From JAZKHE01 sp040385525 (GTDB lineage Bacteria > Bacteroidota > Bacteroidia > UBA4408): a stretch of 64,000 nucleotides of DNA. The stretch spans positions 434,001 to 498,000 of the forward strand of contig JAZKHE010000002.1 in assembly GCA_040385525.1 (NCBI GenBank), given 5' to 3'. Below, one piece after another: positions 8,297 through 16,227 of this stretch; position 1 is the stretch's first letter, and the number at the start of each line of letters is the position of its first letter. Below the pieces are notes generated by a model. The model saw only the letters and a list, made by a program, of their open reading frames with translations. It did not search any database and had not been told where the DNA came from. The position numbers and the translations under genes are program-made.

Positions 8297-9388
8297 ATGT
8301 CGGTATACACTTATTTGCAAAAAGAAATTTTAGGAAACACACTAGAAAACTACTGCTGGTTTCTTGGGATAATACTTACAGGCTTGTTGCTAAAAAGATA
8401 TTTAGCAAAAATTTTATCGTTATTAGTTTATCGATTATTAAAAAAACAAGTTAGCGATGTTGGTTTCGATCACTTTTTAGAATTAGTAAAAAAACCATTC
8501 GGAACATTTGTAACACTTGCATCTATTTATTTTGCCGTTCAATACATTGATTTTCCTAAAGCTTGGCATTTTGCTTCGGTAGAAAAATTTGGAGCAAGAA
8601 TGGTTATTTATCGATTGTTTTTGGTTGTAATTATTGTTTCTGTAACTCAAATTGTTTTGCGGATTGTTGATTTTTTTGGATTAGTTTTAATACACAAAGC
8701 CCAAAATAGCGAAAACCCAAGCGATCATAGTTTAATTCCATTTTTAAAAGAATCAATAAAAGTTATACTGATTATTTTAAGTCTGTTCTTTGTTATGGGA
8801 ACTGTGTTTCATTTAAATGTTTCGTCGTTAATTGCTGGTTTAGGAATTGGAGGTTTAGCAATTGCTTTAGCAGCAAAAGAAACTTTAGAAAATTTATTGG
8901 GTTCGTTTACTATATTTTTTGATAAACCATTTGTGTTAGGAAATACAGTTAAAGTTGATGGAGTAGAAGGAACAGTTGAAAAAATTGGGTTTAGAAGCAC
9001 ACGTATTCGTACTTCAGACAACAGCGTAATTACTATTTCTAACAAAAAAATGGTAGAAAATAAATTAGAAAATCTTTCGCTTCGCATTAAGCGTAGAGCC
9101 AATTTTAATATTGGTTTAAAGCCAACTATTACATCGGTTGTTGTAAAAAAAATTGTTTTAGAAATGGAGCAAATAATTAATACAAACGATTTTACAACAA
9201 AAGACGGAACAATTACTTTGTCGGATATTGGTTTAAATGGCTACACTATTAAAGTTGATTTTTTTGTAAAAGAAATGGATGCAAAATTGTATCAAGATGT
9301 TCGCGAAGAAGTTAACTTAAAAATTATTGATGTAGTATTAAATAATGGCGCAGAGTTTATTTTTCAAGATTCGCCAGCAACAAACTAA
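8297..9388 (+). CDS. Small-conductance mechanosensitive channel (MscS family)
   Basis: A 363-residue inner-membrane protein with about four transmembrane helices. The pore-lining helix is recognisable as GLGIGGLAIALAAKETLEN, followed by the beta domain FFDKPFVLGNTVKVDG.EGTVEKIGFRSTRIRT. MscS channels open on membrane tension and release solutes during hypo-osmotic shock. It is directly downstream of the dehydrogenase and 8 bp upstream of nhaA, suggesting an operon for osmotic and ion balance. Confidence 0.92.
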   Translation: MSVYTYLQKEILGNTLENYCWFLGIILTGLLLKRYLAKILSLLVYRLLKKQVSDVGFDHFLELVKKPFGTFVTLASIYFAVQYIDFPKAWHFASVEKFGARMVIYRLFLVVIIVSVTQIVLRIVDFFGLVLIHKAQNSENPSDHSLIPFLKESIKVILIILSLFFVMGTVFHLNVSSLIAGLGIGGLAIALAAKETLENLLGSFTIFFDKPFVLGNTVKVDGVEGTVEKIGFRSTRIRTSDNSVITISNKKMVENKLENLSLRIKRRANFNIGLKPTITSVVVKKIVLEMEQIINTNDFTTKDGTITLSDIGLNGYTIKVDFFVKEMDAKLYQDVREEVNLKIIDVVLNNGAEFIFQDSPATN

Positions 9389-9396
9389 TCAATAAG

Positions 9397-10572
9397 GTGC
9401 AAAAAAAAATAAAACAAAATATAAGCGCTGTTACTGATATAAAAATTAGCAAATTATTTACCGATTTTTTTGAAAGTGAAAAAGCCGGAGGCTTGCTATT
9501 AATAATCTGCACCTTGTTTTCTTTATTAATTGCCAATTCAGGTTTTGGAGATTCGTACTTAAAATTTTGGCATTTTCAGTTTAATAATTATTCGCTAGAA
9601 CACTGGATTAACGATGGCTTAATGGCTATTTTTTTTCTGTTGGTTGGTTTAGAATTAGAGCGAGAAGTTTATGTGGGCGAATTGTCATCAATAAAAAATG
9701 CTTCGTTGCCAATAGTTGCAGCAATAGGCGGAATGTTAGTTCCAGCGTTATTGTATTTTATTTTAAATTCTGGCACGGCAACTCAAGCAGGATCCGGAAT
9801 TCCTATGGCAACAGATATTGCTTTTGCAATTGGCGTGCTTTCACTTTTAGGAAATAAAGTTCCTGTATCGTTAAAAATATTTTTAACAGCACTAGCTGTG
9901 ATTGACGATTTAGGAGCTATTTTAGTAATTGCTATTTTTTATACAGATACTTTAAATTGGTTTAATTTAAGTATTGCAGGAGCAATTTTTGTTGTGTTAT
10001 TAATTTTAAACAAAGCAAAAGTTCGTAATTTAATTCCTTATTTAACACTAGGAGTTGTTATGTGGTATTTTATGTTGCACTCTGGTGTTCACGCCACAAT
10101 AACAGGTGTTTTGGTTGCTTTTGCAATTCCATTTGGTAGTTGCGACGAAAAATCTACATCGCATATTTTGCAACATATTTTGCATAAACCAGTTGCCTTT
10201 GTAATTCTGCCTTTGTTTGCATTGGCTAACACAGCTGTTATTTTCGAAAATAACTGGCAAAGTGGTTTGTTAGGAATTGGAAGTGTTGGAATTATTATTG
10301 GGTTAGTTGTAGGAAAACCTTTGGGTATAACTTTATTTTCTTACTTAGCTTGTAAGTTTAAAATTTCTCAATTGCCAAGCGATTTAAATTGGAAAAAAAT
10401 TATTGGCGTTGGCTTTTTAGGCGGAATAGGTTTTACCATGAGCATTTTTGTAACACTTTTGGCGTATAACAATACCGAAATAATAAACACTTCTAAAATC
10501 GCCATTTTAGCCGCATCTATACTTGCTGCTATAATTGGTTTTGTTTGGTTAAAATCAAGTCTTAAAGAATAA
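9397..10572 (+). CDS. nhaA: Na+/H+ antiporter NhaA
   Basis: NhaA exchanges two protons for one sodium across the inner membrane. The 391-residue product has about twelve hydrophobic segments, the double aspartate AVIDDLGAILVIAIFY needed for ion binding, FFLLVGLELEREVYVGEL near the N-terminus, and GFLGGIGFTMSIFVTLLA near the C-terminus. The start is GTG 9397, eight bp after mscS; no in-frame ATG occurs before the first membrane helices, so GTG is needed. Confidence 0.95.
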   Translation: MQKKIKQNISAVTDIKISKLFTDFFESEKAGGLLLIICTLFSLLIANSGFGDSYLKFWHFQFNNYSLEHWINDGLMAIFFLLVGLELEREVYVGELSSIKNASLPIVAAIGGMLVPALLYFILNSGTATQAGSGIPMATDIAFAIGVLSLLGNKVPVSLKIFLTALAVIDDLGAILVIAIFYTDTLNWFNLSIAGAIFVVLLILNKAKVRNLIPYLTLGVVMWYFMLHSGVHATITGVLVAFAIPFGSCDEKSTSHILQHILHKPVAFVILPLFALANTAVIFENNWQSGLLGIGSVGIIIGLVVGKPLGITLFSYLACKFKISQLPSDLNWKKIIGVGFLGGIGFTMSIFVTLLAYNNTEIINTSKIAILAASILAAIIGFVWLKSSLKE

Positions 10573-10594
10573 ATCAGAAATAATTTTAAATTTA

Positions 10595-10636
10595 ATCACC
10601 GCAAATCGTCATTTTAAGTTTGGATTTACGGTGATT
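10595..10636. repeat. Left palindrome of DUF4143 ATPase cassette 1
   Basis: AATCACCG at 10594-10601 pairs with CGGTGATT at 10629-10636, and AAATC with GATTT inside, leaving a loop of about 15 nt. The core 10598-10632 (35 nt, ACCG...CGGT) has a same-orientation copy of equal length at 11838-11872; I count 30 of 35 identical positions. It lies between nhaA and the ATPase promoter. There is no T run like that of a terminator. Confidence 0.75.
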
Positions 10637-10642
10637 ATTTTT

Positions 10643-10650
10643 TATCTTTG
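10643..10650 (+). promoter_or_regulatory. -7 box of ATPase cassette 1
   Basis: TATCTTTG fits TAnnTTTG and ends 4 bp before the ATPase ATG at 10655, 11 bp inside the left palindrome. The same octamer precedes the second ATPase (36300-36307). An ATG at 10651 is out of frame and stops after six codons. Confidence 0.5.
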
Positions 10651-10654
10651 ATGT

Positions 10655-11833
10655 ATGATACAACGTTTTAAAGATAAAGAAATAGAAAAATTATTAGGTC
10701 TTTTTCCTGTTGTTGCTATTATTGGCCCTCGCCAATGCGGTAAAACAACAATGGCAAAAAAAATAGCAGCTAAACTAAAAAAAGATTCCGTTTATTTTGA
10801 TTTAGAAAGTCCGGCTGATAAATCGTTGTTTACACAACCCGAATTTTTTTTAGAGCGCATTTCTCAAAAACAAATTATTATAGACGAAGTGCAGCGTTTG
10901 CCAGAGTTGTTTGCTATACTTCGTTCGCTAGTTGATAAAAACAAACAAAAAGGAAAGTATCTTTTGTTGGGTTCGGCATCGCCTAATTTGGTGCAAGGTG
11001 TTTCCGAAACGCTTGCTGGGCGAATTGCTTATTGCGAAGCGCATCCATTTAATTTATCCGAACTATATAAAAAACAAAGCGATTTAAATAAACACTGGTT
11101 TAAAGGCGGATTTCCTGATGCTTGGCTCAGTAAAAATAACGATGCTTGGTTTATTTGGATGGATAATTTTTTTAGAACTTTTGTTGAGCGCGATTTAAAC
11201 ATGTTGTTTGGCGTAAATTTTAATACGGTAATAATGAATAAACTTTGGCGAATGTTGGCACACCATCACGCACAAGTATGGAATGCAGCCGCTTTTGCCA
11301 AAGGACTTGATGTTAGCCCAACAACTATTAATAAATATTTAGATTATTTAGAAGGAGCGTTTATGGTGCGTAGGTTGATGCCTTATTTTACCAACGCAAA
11401 AAAACGACTAGTAAAAAGTCCTAAAATATATATTCGCGATAGTGGTATGCTGCACTATTTGTTAGATATTACAAAAGAAAGCGATTTAAATTATTCTCCA
11501 AGTATAGGTTACAGTTGGGAGGGTTATGCTATAGAGCAAATTTTACAATTATTGCCCAATCATATTAAACCATTTTATTACCGCACAGCCGATGGTAGCG
11601 AAATGGATTTGGTGCTAGTAAAAGGATTAAAACCAATAGTTTGTATTGAATTGAAAACAACCAACTCACCAACATTAAGCAGAGGTTTTTACGAAAGCAT
11701 AGCCGATTTAAAATGCACAAATAATTTTGTAATTACTCCGTTTCAAAAAATAAACTATACTATTGATAAAACTATTGAAGTATATGGCTTGCACAGTTTT
11801 TTAAACGAAAAATTATTGAAGTTAATTAAGTAA
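10655..11833 (+). CDS. AAA ATPase with DUF4143 (PD-(D/E)XK-like) domain, copy 1
   Basis: A 392-residue protein with N-terminal AAA_14 P-loop domain: Walker A GPRQCGKTT (24-32), Walker B IIIDEVQ (Asp77-Glu78) and sensor-like GSASPNLV. The middle holds a winged-helix-like region (SPTTINKYLDYLEGAFMVRRL), and the C-terminal DUF4143 has RDSGMLHYL and the nuclease-like D318...E332-L-K334. Members of this family are widespread, solitary and functionally undefined. The gene lies alone between two direct copies of a palindrome and carries its own -7 box. A same-length paralogue lies at 35117-36295. It may be a DNA-acting ATPase; no activity is proven. Confidence 0.9.
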   Translation: MIQRFKDKEIEKLLGLFPVVAIIGPRQCGKTTMAKKIAAKLKKDSVYFDLESPADKSLFTQPEFFLERISQKQIIIDEVQRLPELFAILRSLVDKNKQKGKYLLLGSASPNLVQGVSETLAGRIAYCEAHPFNLSELYKKQSDLNKHWFKGGFPDAWLSKNNDAWFIWMDNFFRTFVERDLNMLFGVNFNTVIMNKLWRMLAHHHAQVWNAAAFAKGLDVSPTTINKYLDYLEGAFMVRRLMPYFTNAKKRLVKSPKIYIRDSGMLHYLLDITKESDLNYSPSIGYSWEGYAIEQILQLLPNHIKPFYYRTADGSEMDLVLVKGLKPIVCIELKTTNSPTLSRGFYESIADLKCTNNFVITPFQKINYTIDKTIEVYGLHSFLNEKLLKLIK

Positions 11834-11837
11834 TATG

Positions 11838-11872
11838 ACCGTAAATCATCAGTTTAAGTTTTGATTTGCGGT
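11838..11872. repeat. Right palindrome of DUF4143 ATPase cassette 1
   Basis: The 35-nt element ACCGTAAATC...GATTTGCGGT starts 4 bp after the ATPase stop. It is a direct-orientation copy of the left element with five base differences at positions 5, 11, 15, 25 and 31. It forms a hairpin with G-T pairs at the variable position, but no strong T run follows. Confidence 0.75.
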
Positions 11873-11918
11873 AATTATTTGTTTTGCAAAAAAGCAAAAT
11901 ATTTCATTAAAAGAAAAA

Positions 11919-12042
11919 ATGAGTCAGCTGAAGCTGGTTTTAGAATGTGATATTGAATAATTGAATTTAGTTCGTTTAGAAAAAGGAAGAATAAATCCTA
12001 TCACAATTTTTCACTTTGGCAACACTAGAAGTTTCTGTATAA
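11919..12042 (+). pseudogene. Decayed XRE-family helix-turn-helix regulator
   Basis: Translating with two frame changes and one stop gives MSQLKLVLECDIE, then LNLVRLEKGRINP, then ATLEVSV. Together these match the XRE fold of Bacteroidota (pattern SQEKLA.ECDIELS...R.E.GKINP..STL..LA..LEVS). The stop TAA after DIE and the shifts near 11960 and 12020 show it is broken. It lies in the 314-bp gene-free stretch between ATPase cassette 1 and exbB; the rest of that stretch shows no other gene. Confidence 0.5.
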
Positions 12043-12147
12043 AGGTATGTTATGAGCATCATTAACAAACATATGTTTATAATTACAACTCTTGTACAAT
12101 AAACAGAGCGCTTCTACGCTTTAATTTTAGAGTTTAAAATTATAACT

Positions 12148-12855
12148 ATGTTTTTATCAGTGTTATTGCAAATTACCGAAACAACAACTGCTGTTGCTAA
12201 TACTGTAGCGCAAGCTGCTGCTGCACCTAAACAAGATTCTTTATCGCTTTTAGACTTAATACTAAAAGGTGGATACATCATGATTCCAATTGGTGTGCTT
12301 TCTTTAATTAGTATTTATGTGCTTATTGAACGATGGATAACCATTAAAAAAGCAAATAAAGTAGATAAAAACTTTATGAATACAATTAAAGATTTTATTC
12401 ATAACGGAAATATTGAAGCTGCAAAAGCTTTGTGCAAAAACACATCAACACCTGTTGCTGCGGTTGTTGGTAAAGGATTAGCTCGTTTGGGTAAACCAAG
12501 CAAAGAAATAGAAAGCGCTATGGAAAGTGTTGGCAAAGTTGAGCTTTCTAAATTAGAAAAAAACATGAGTATTTTAGGAATCATTGCTGGTATTGCACCT
12601 ATGTTTGGTTTTATTGGAACTATATCAGGTGTAATTAAAATTTTCTACAACATTTCATTAGCAGATAATATTAGTATTGGATTAATTTCTGGTGGTTTAT
12701 ACGAAAAAATGATAACCTCTGCGGCAGGTTTAGTTGTTGGTGTGTTTGCATTTGTGAGTTATCATTTATTAAATGTGGGTGTTGATAAAGCAGTTACAAA
12801 AATTGAAACTAGCGCAATAGAATTTAGCGACATTATTAACGAACCTGGCGCATAA
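12148..12855 (+). CDS. exbB: MotA/TolQ/ExbB proton channel family protein
   Basis: ExbB forms the pentameric inner-membrane channel that, with ExbD, converts proton flow to motion of TonB. The 235-residue protein has an N-terminal helix, a first conserved membrane segment (GGYIMIPIGVLSLISIYVLIERW), a cytoplasmic helical domain, and the paired helices GIIAGIAPMFGFIGTISGVI and MITSAAGLVVGVFAFVSYHLL typical of the family. First gene of a three-gene unit (gaps 57 and 34 bp). No clear -7 box was found. Confidence 0.93.
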   Translation: MFLSVLLQITETTTAVANTVAQAAAAPKQDSLSLLDLILKGGYIMIPIGVLSLISIYVLIERWITIKKANKVDKNFMNTIKDFIHNGNIEAAKALCKNTSTPVAAVVGKGLARLGKPSKEIESAMESVGKVELSKLEKNMSILGIIAGIAPMFGFIGTISGVIKIFYNISLADNISIGLISGGLYEKMITSAAGLVVGVFAFVSYHLLNVGVDKAVTKIETSAIEFSDIINEPGA

Positions 12856-12912
12856 TTAGTTAATAGTTATGAATTAAGAGTGCAGAGTTAAAATTTAAAA
12901 ACACGAATTGTA

Positions 12913-13317
12913 ATGAAATTAACCAGAAATAAACATCGTTTTGCTGCTGAGGTAGGCGCTTCATCAATGAGCGACATCATGTTTTTTTTGATGTTGTTTT
13001 TTTTGATTGTTTCTACTTTAGTAAATCCAAGTGTAATGAAGTTGATGTTGCCAAAAGCAAAATCAACACAAACACTTAGCAAGCAAAATTTTATTTTAGA
13101 AATTTCTAAAGACAAACAATATGCATTAAATAATGCAATGGTTGCTTTTGAAGAACTTGAAACTAAATTAAGGCTATTGGTTGCTGGTAAAGACGAAGCT
13201 ACTGTTGTTATTAGAGTTGATAAAACTTTAGCTATTCAAGATTTGGTTGATGTGCTCGAAATGGGAAACCGCTTAAAAGTAAAAATGGTGTTAGCCACCG
13301 AATCTCAAAAAAAGTAA
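12913..13317 (+). CDS. exbD: ExbD/TolR family biopolymer transporter
   Basis: The 134-residue protein has a short cytoplasmic head, one membrane helix MSDIMFFLMLFFLIVSTLV containing the essential membrane aspartate in SDIMF, and a periplasmic domain ending in LVDVLEMGNRLKVKMVLATE. It pairs with the ExbB channel encoded immediately upstream. Family length is typical (130-150). Confidence 0.94.
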   Translation: MKLTRNKHRFAAEVGASSMSDIMFFLMLFFLIVSTLVNPSVMKLMLPKAKSTQTLSKQNFILEISKDKQYALNNAMVAFEELETKLRLLVAGKDEATVVIRVDKTLAIQDLVDVLEMGNRLKVKMVLATESQKK

Positions 13318-13351
13318 ACAATAATTTTAAGTCTACTAACGTTTAACAATT

Positions 13352-14221
13352 ATGCAAAACCAATCAAATAAAAGCACAAAACTATATGCCATAATTGGCA
13401 CTTTGGTTTTCCATGCTTTAGTATTTGCTTTGTTTTTATTTATAGTTTTTAAAACACCAATTCCTCCGTTTCCAGATACTGGTCCTCCAGGAATGGAAGT
13501 AAATTTTGGAACATCAGAAGATGGAATGGGCGATATACAACCTGATAATTATACGGGCGAAAATTCAAACTCAGAAGAAAATAGTTCTGAACCAGAAAAT
13601 AATCCTGATGTTTCTGAAGAAGCAATCGTTACACAAGAAACAGAAGATGCTCCCGAAGTAAAAAAAGTAGAGCCTAAAGAAAAAAAGGAAACAAAAGTGG
13701 CTGAGGTAAAACCTATTGTGCCCAAAAAAGAAGAGCCCAAAAAAGAACCTGAGCGTGCTGCAAATCCTAATGCAATGTACAAAGGCAAAAACAAATCGAC
13801 TGGCGGTAGCAGTGGCGAAGGCGAAACAAATAAAGCTGGCGATCAAGGAAAATTGTATGGTTCTAAAGACGCTAAAAATCATGGAGATGGTTCTGGCACG
13901 GGCAACACTCCAGGCAATGGTGGCAACGGAAGTGGAGGAAATGGCAGCGGAATTTCGTTTAGTTTAGCAGGAAGAAAAAAAGTACAATTACCAGTTCCTA
14001 AATCTAGTTTTCAAGAAGAAGGAAAAGTAGTTGTAGAAATTACAGTTGATAGAGAAGGAAAAGTTACCAATGCTAAACCAGGTGTTAAAGGCTCAACCAC
14101 AACCGATCCACAACTAATGGCCATTGCAAAAAAAGCAGCTTTAGAAGCAAAATTTAATAAAGACCCAGAAGCTGCCGAACTACAAAAAGGACAAATTATT
14201 TATAATTTTATTTTGAAGTAA
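13352..14221 (+). CDS. Energy transducer TonB-like protein
   Basis: A 289-residue protein with one N-terminal membrane helix (about 14-34), a long Glu/Lys/Pro-rich periplasm-spanning linker (about 70-140), a Gly/Asn/Ser-rich low-complexity stretch (about 148-200), and a C-terminal TonB-like domain with KVVVEITVDREGKVTNA. The layout matches TonB proteins that link inner-membrane proton power to outer-membrane receptors. Its place after exbBD supports this. The glycine-rich part is unusual, and some Bacteroidota annotate such proteins only as 'energy transducer'. Confidence 0.85.
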   Translation: MQNQSNKSTKLYAIIGTLVFHALVFALFLFIVFKTPIPPFPDTGPPGMEVNFGTSEDGMGDIQPDNYTGENSNSEENSSEPENNPDVSEEAIVTQETEDAPEVKKVEPKEKKETKVAEVKPIVPKKEEPKKEPERAANPNAMYKGKNKSTGGSSGEGETNKAGDQGKLYGSKDAKNHGDGSGTGNTPGNGGNGSGGNGSGISFSLAGRKKVQLPVPKSSFQEEGKVVVEITVDREGKVTNAKPGVKGSTTTDPQLMAIAKKAALEAKFNKDPEAAELQKGQIIYNFILK

Positions 14222-14229
14222 AATAGTTA

Positions 14230-14401
14230 AACGCAGAAACTTTGATTTTAAACGCAGAGAAAACGGAGTAACCGCTGAGTAACGCTGAGATAAATAGAAA
14301 GATGTTGTTTAAATTAACTTCAGAGAATAAAGAGAAAACGTTGAGCTACTTAGAAATAAAATTCAGTAGCTCTCAGCGAAAGCTCAGAGCCCTCAGCGGT
14401 A
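14230..14401. repeat. CTCAGCGG-type repeats left of GxxExxY gene
   Basis: The stretch holds AACGCAGAG, ACCGCTGAG (14271-14279) and AACGCTGAG in one direction and CTCAGCG, CTCAGAG and CTCAGCGGT (14392-14400) in the other. ACCGCTGAG and CTCAGCGGT are exact reverse complements 112 bp apart, so the block is a large inverted repeat. Related blocks lie after the gene. Confidence 0.75.
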
Positions 14402-14433
14402 AAAGAAAATAAAAAATCTCACAACTATCACTA

Positions 14434-14811
14434 ATGACCGAAAATCAAATTACAGAAATTGTTATTGGCTGCGCTATTAAAGTTCATAAAGCTTTAGGTC
14501 CTGGATTATTAGAGTCTGCTTACGAGGCATGTATGGAGCACGAGCTGCAGAAAACAGAATTGAATATTCAAAGACAAAAAGCTTTACCTGTAGTTTACGA
14601 TGAAATAAAATTAGATTGTGGTTATCGTTTAGATTTAATAATAAATGATAAAGTAATAATCGAAATTAAAGCAGTTGAGGCGCTTCACGATATTCATCTT
14701 GCTCAAATTTTAACTTATTTAAGATTATCTGATTGTAGAGTAGGATTATTAATTAATTTTAATGTGCTCAAATTAACCGATGGTTTAAAAAGAGTAGTAA
14801 ATAATTATTAG
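14434..14811 (+). CDS. GxxExxY protein (PD-(D/E)XK nuclease superfamily)
   Basis: A 125-residue protein with the defining GLLESAY (G24, E27, Y30), followed by RLDLIINDKVIIEIK, in which D67, E77 and K79 form the PD-(D/E)XK pattern, and the downstream HLAQILTYL with the conserved Gln91. Pfam places the family in the nuclease clan (PDDEXK_3), but no activity is established. The gene is solitary and surrounded by CTCAGCG-rich repeats, as is common for this family. Confidence 0.92.
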   Translation: MTENQITEIVIGCAIKVHKALGPGLLESAYEACMEHELQKTELNIQRQKALPVVYDEIKLDCGYRLDLIINDKVIIEIKAVEALHDIHLAQILTYLRLSDCRVGLLINFNVLKLTDGLKRVVNNY

Positions 14812-14817
14812 GAAAAA

Positions 14818-14926
14818 CTCAGCGGCACTCAGCGCAAACTCAATTGCCTCTGCGTTAAACCAAAAAACACAATTAAATAAAAAAACTCAGCGGTTCTCAG
14901 CGAAGTCTCAGTACCCTCAGCGTTAA
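14818..14926. repeat. CTCAGCGG-type repeats right of GxxExxY gene
   Basis: CTCAGCGGCACTCAGCG begins 7 bp after the gene, followed by CTCTGCGTTAAA, then CTCAGCGGTTCTCAGCG and CCCTCAGCGTTAAA, which ends 6 bp before folC. Two direct copies of the CTCAGCGG...CTCAGCG unit are spaced 68 bp apart. The units match those left of the gene. Confidence 0.75.
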
Positions 14927-14931
14927 AAAAC

Positions 14932-16227
14932 ATGACCTACAAACAAACATTACGCTATCTTTTTTCTGCATTACCAATGTTTCAACGTATTGGTGCGGTA
15001 GCTTATAAAGCGAATTTAGATAATACTATTGCTATAGATAATTTACTTAGCAATCCGCATAAAAATTTTGTTTCTATACACGTTGCGGGTACAAATGGAA
15101 AAGGTTCTACATCACATTTTTTAGCATCTATTTTGCAAGAAGCAGGTTATAAAGTTGGTTTGTATACTTCTCCACATTTAAAAGATTTCAGAGAAAGAAT
15201 AAAAATAAACGGAAAAAAAATAGCACAAAAATATGTTGTAGATTTTGTAGAAATACACAAAAATAGTTTTGAAAAAATACAACCTTCTTTTTTTGAAATG
15301 ACTGTTGGTTTAGCTTTTCAATACTTTGCGGATAAAAAAGTAGATTTTGCAATTGTTGAAACTGGCTTAGGCGGAAGACTAGATAGTACAAATATTATTT
15401 CACCTATTTTAAGTGTAATAACAAATATAAGTCTCGATCATCAAAATTTATTAGGACCAACTTTGCAACATATTGCAAAAGAAAAAGCGGGTATTATTAA
15501 ACAAAACACGCCTATAGTTATTGGCGAAACTCAGGAAGAAATTAAAACTGTTTTTGAAACGTTTGCAAAGTCAAAAAAAGCACCTATTTATTTTGCAGAT
15601 AAAAAGTATAAAGCGAGTAATGTAAAATATTTATCCGATAAAAAACTACAATTGGTTTTGTCTATTAAAAAGGACAAACAAATTTTTATTGAGAATGTAA
15701 AAAGTGAGTTGTTGGGATTGTATCAGCAAAAAAATATTCCTACTGTTTTGCAAGCTGTTGAAATTTTACAAAGTCAAGGATTAAAAATATCAAAACAAAA
15801 TTGTAAAAATGGTATTGCCAAAGTAATTGAAAATACTGGCTTATTGGGCAGGTGGCAAGTTTTGCAAAATAAGCCTTTGGTAATTGCAGATATCGGTCAT
15901 AACGAAGGTGGAATAAAAGAAGTTTTACAACAAATTAAAAAAACAAAACACCAACATCTTAATTTTGTGATGGGTGTTGTTAGCGATAAAGACATTGAGA
16001 AAATAATGAAACTACTTCCTAAAAAAGCAAGTTATTATTTTTGTAAACCCAATATTCCGCGTGGTTTAGATAGTGCTACGTTAACAGAAAAAGCCAAGCT
16101 TTCTGGAATAAACGGTGTTGATTGCAAAACAGTAAAAAAAGCGATTGCAATGGCAAAAAAACAAGCAGATAACAACGATTTAATTTTTGTTGGCGGTTCT
16201 GCTTTTGTTGTTGCAGAAGCTATTTAG
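14932..16227 (+). CDS. folC: Bifunctional folylpolyglutamate/dihydrofolate synthase
   Basis: FolC adds glycine-linked glutamates to folates (and in many bacteria makes dihydrofolate from dihydropteroate). It is a Mur-ligase relative: ATP-binding loop HVAGTNGKGSTSHFLA, YTSPHLKDFRERIKING, ETGLGGRLDSTN, and the second-domain VIADIGHNEGGIKEVL. The 431-residue length is normal. Its last 8 bp overlap the convergent gene at 16220. Confidence 0.95.
   Translation: MTYKQTLRYLFSALPMFQRIGAVAYKANLDNTIAIDNLLSNPHKNFVSIHVAGTNGKGSTSHFLASILQEAGYKVGLYTSPHLKDFRERIKINGKKIAQKYVVDFVEIHKNSFEKIQPSFFEMTVGLAFQYFADKKVDFAIVETGLGGRLDSTNIISPILSVITNISLDHQNLLGPTLQHIAKEKAGIIKQNTPIVIGETQEEIKTVFETFAKSKKAPIYFADKKYKASNVKYLSDKKLQLVLSIKKDKQIFIENVKSELLGLYQQKNIPTVLQAVEILQSQGLKISKQNCKNGIAKVIENTGLLGRWQVLQNKPLVIADIGHNEGGIKEVLQQIKKTKHQHLNFVMGVVSDKDIEKIMKLLPKKASYYFCKPNIPRGLDSATLTEKAKLSGINGVDCKTVKKAIAMAKKQADNNDLIFVGGSAFVVAEAI

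Noticed and set aside
11838..11872. Right palindrome of ATPase cassette 1 as a simple transcription terminator
   Set aside because: No T run follows, and an equal element lies on the 5' side of the gene, which a terminator would not explain.
13549..13967. Several overlapping open frames inside the tonB-like gene on both strands
   Set aside because: They result from the Glu/Lys- and Gly-rich low-complexity coding sequence and have no start signals or homology.
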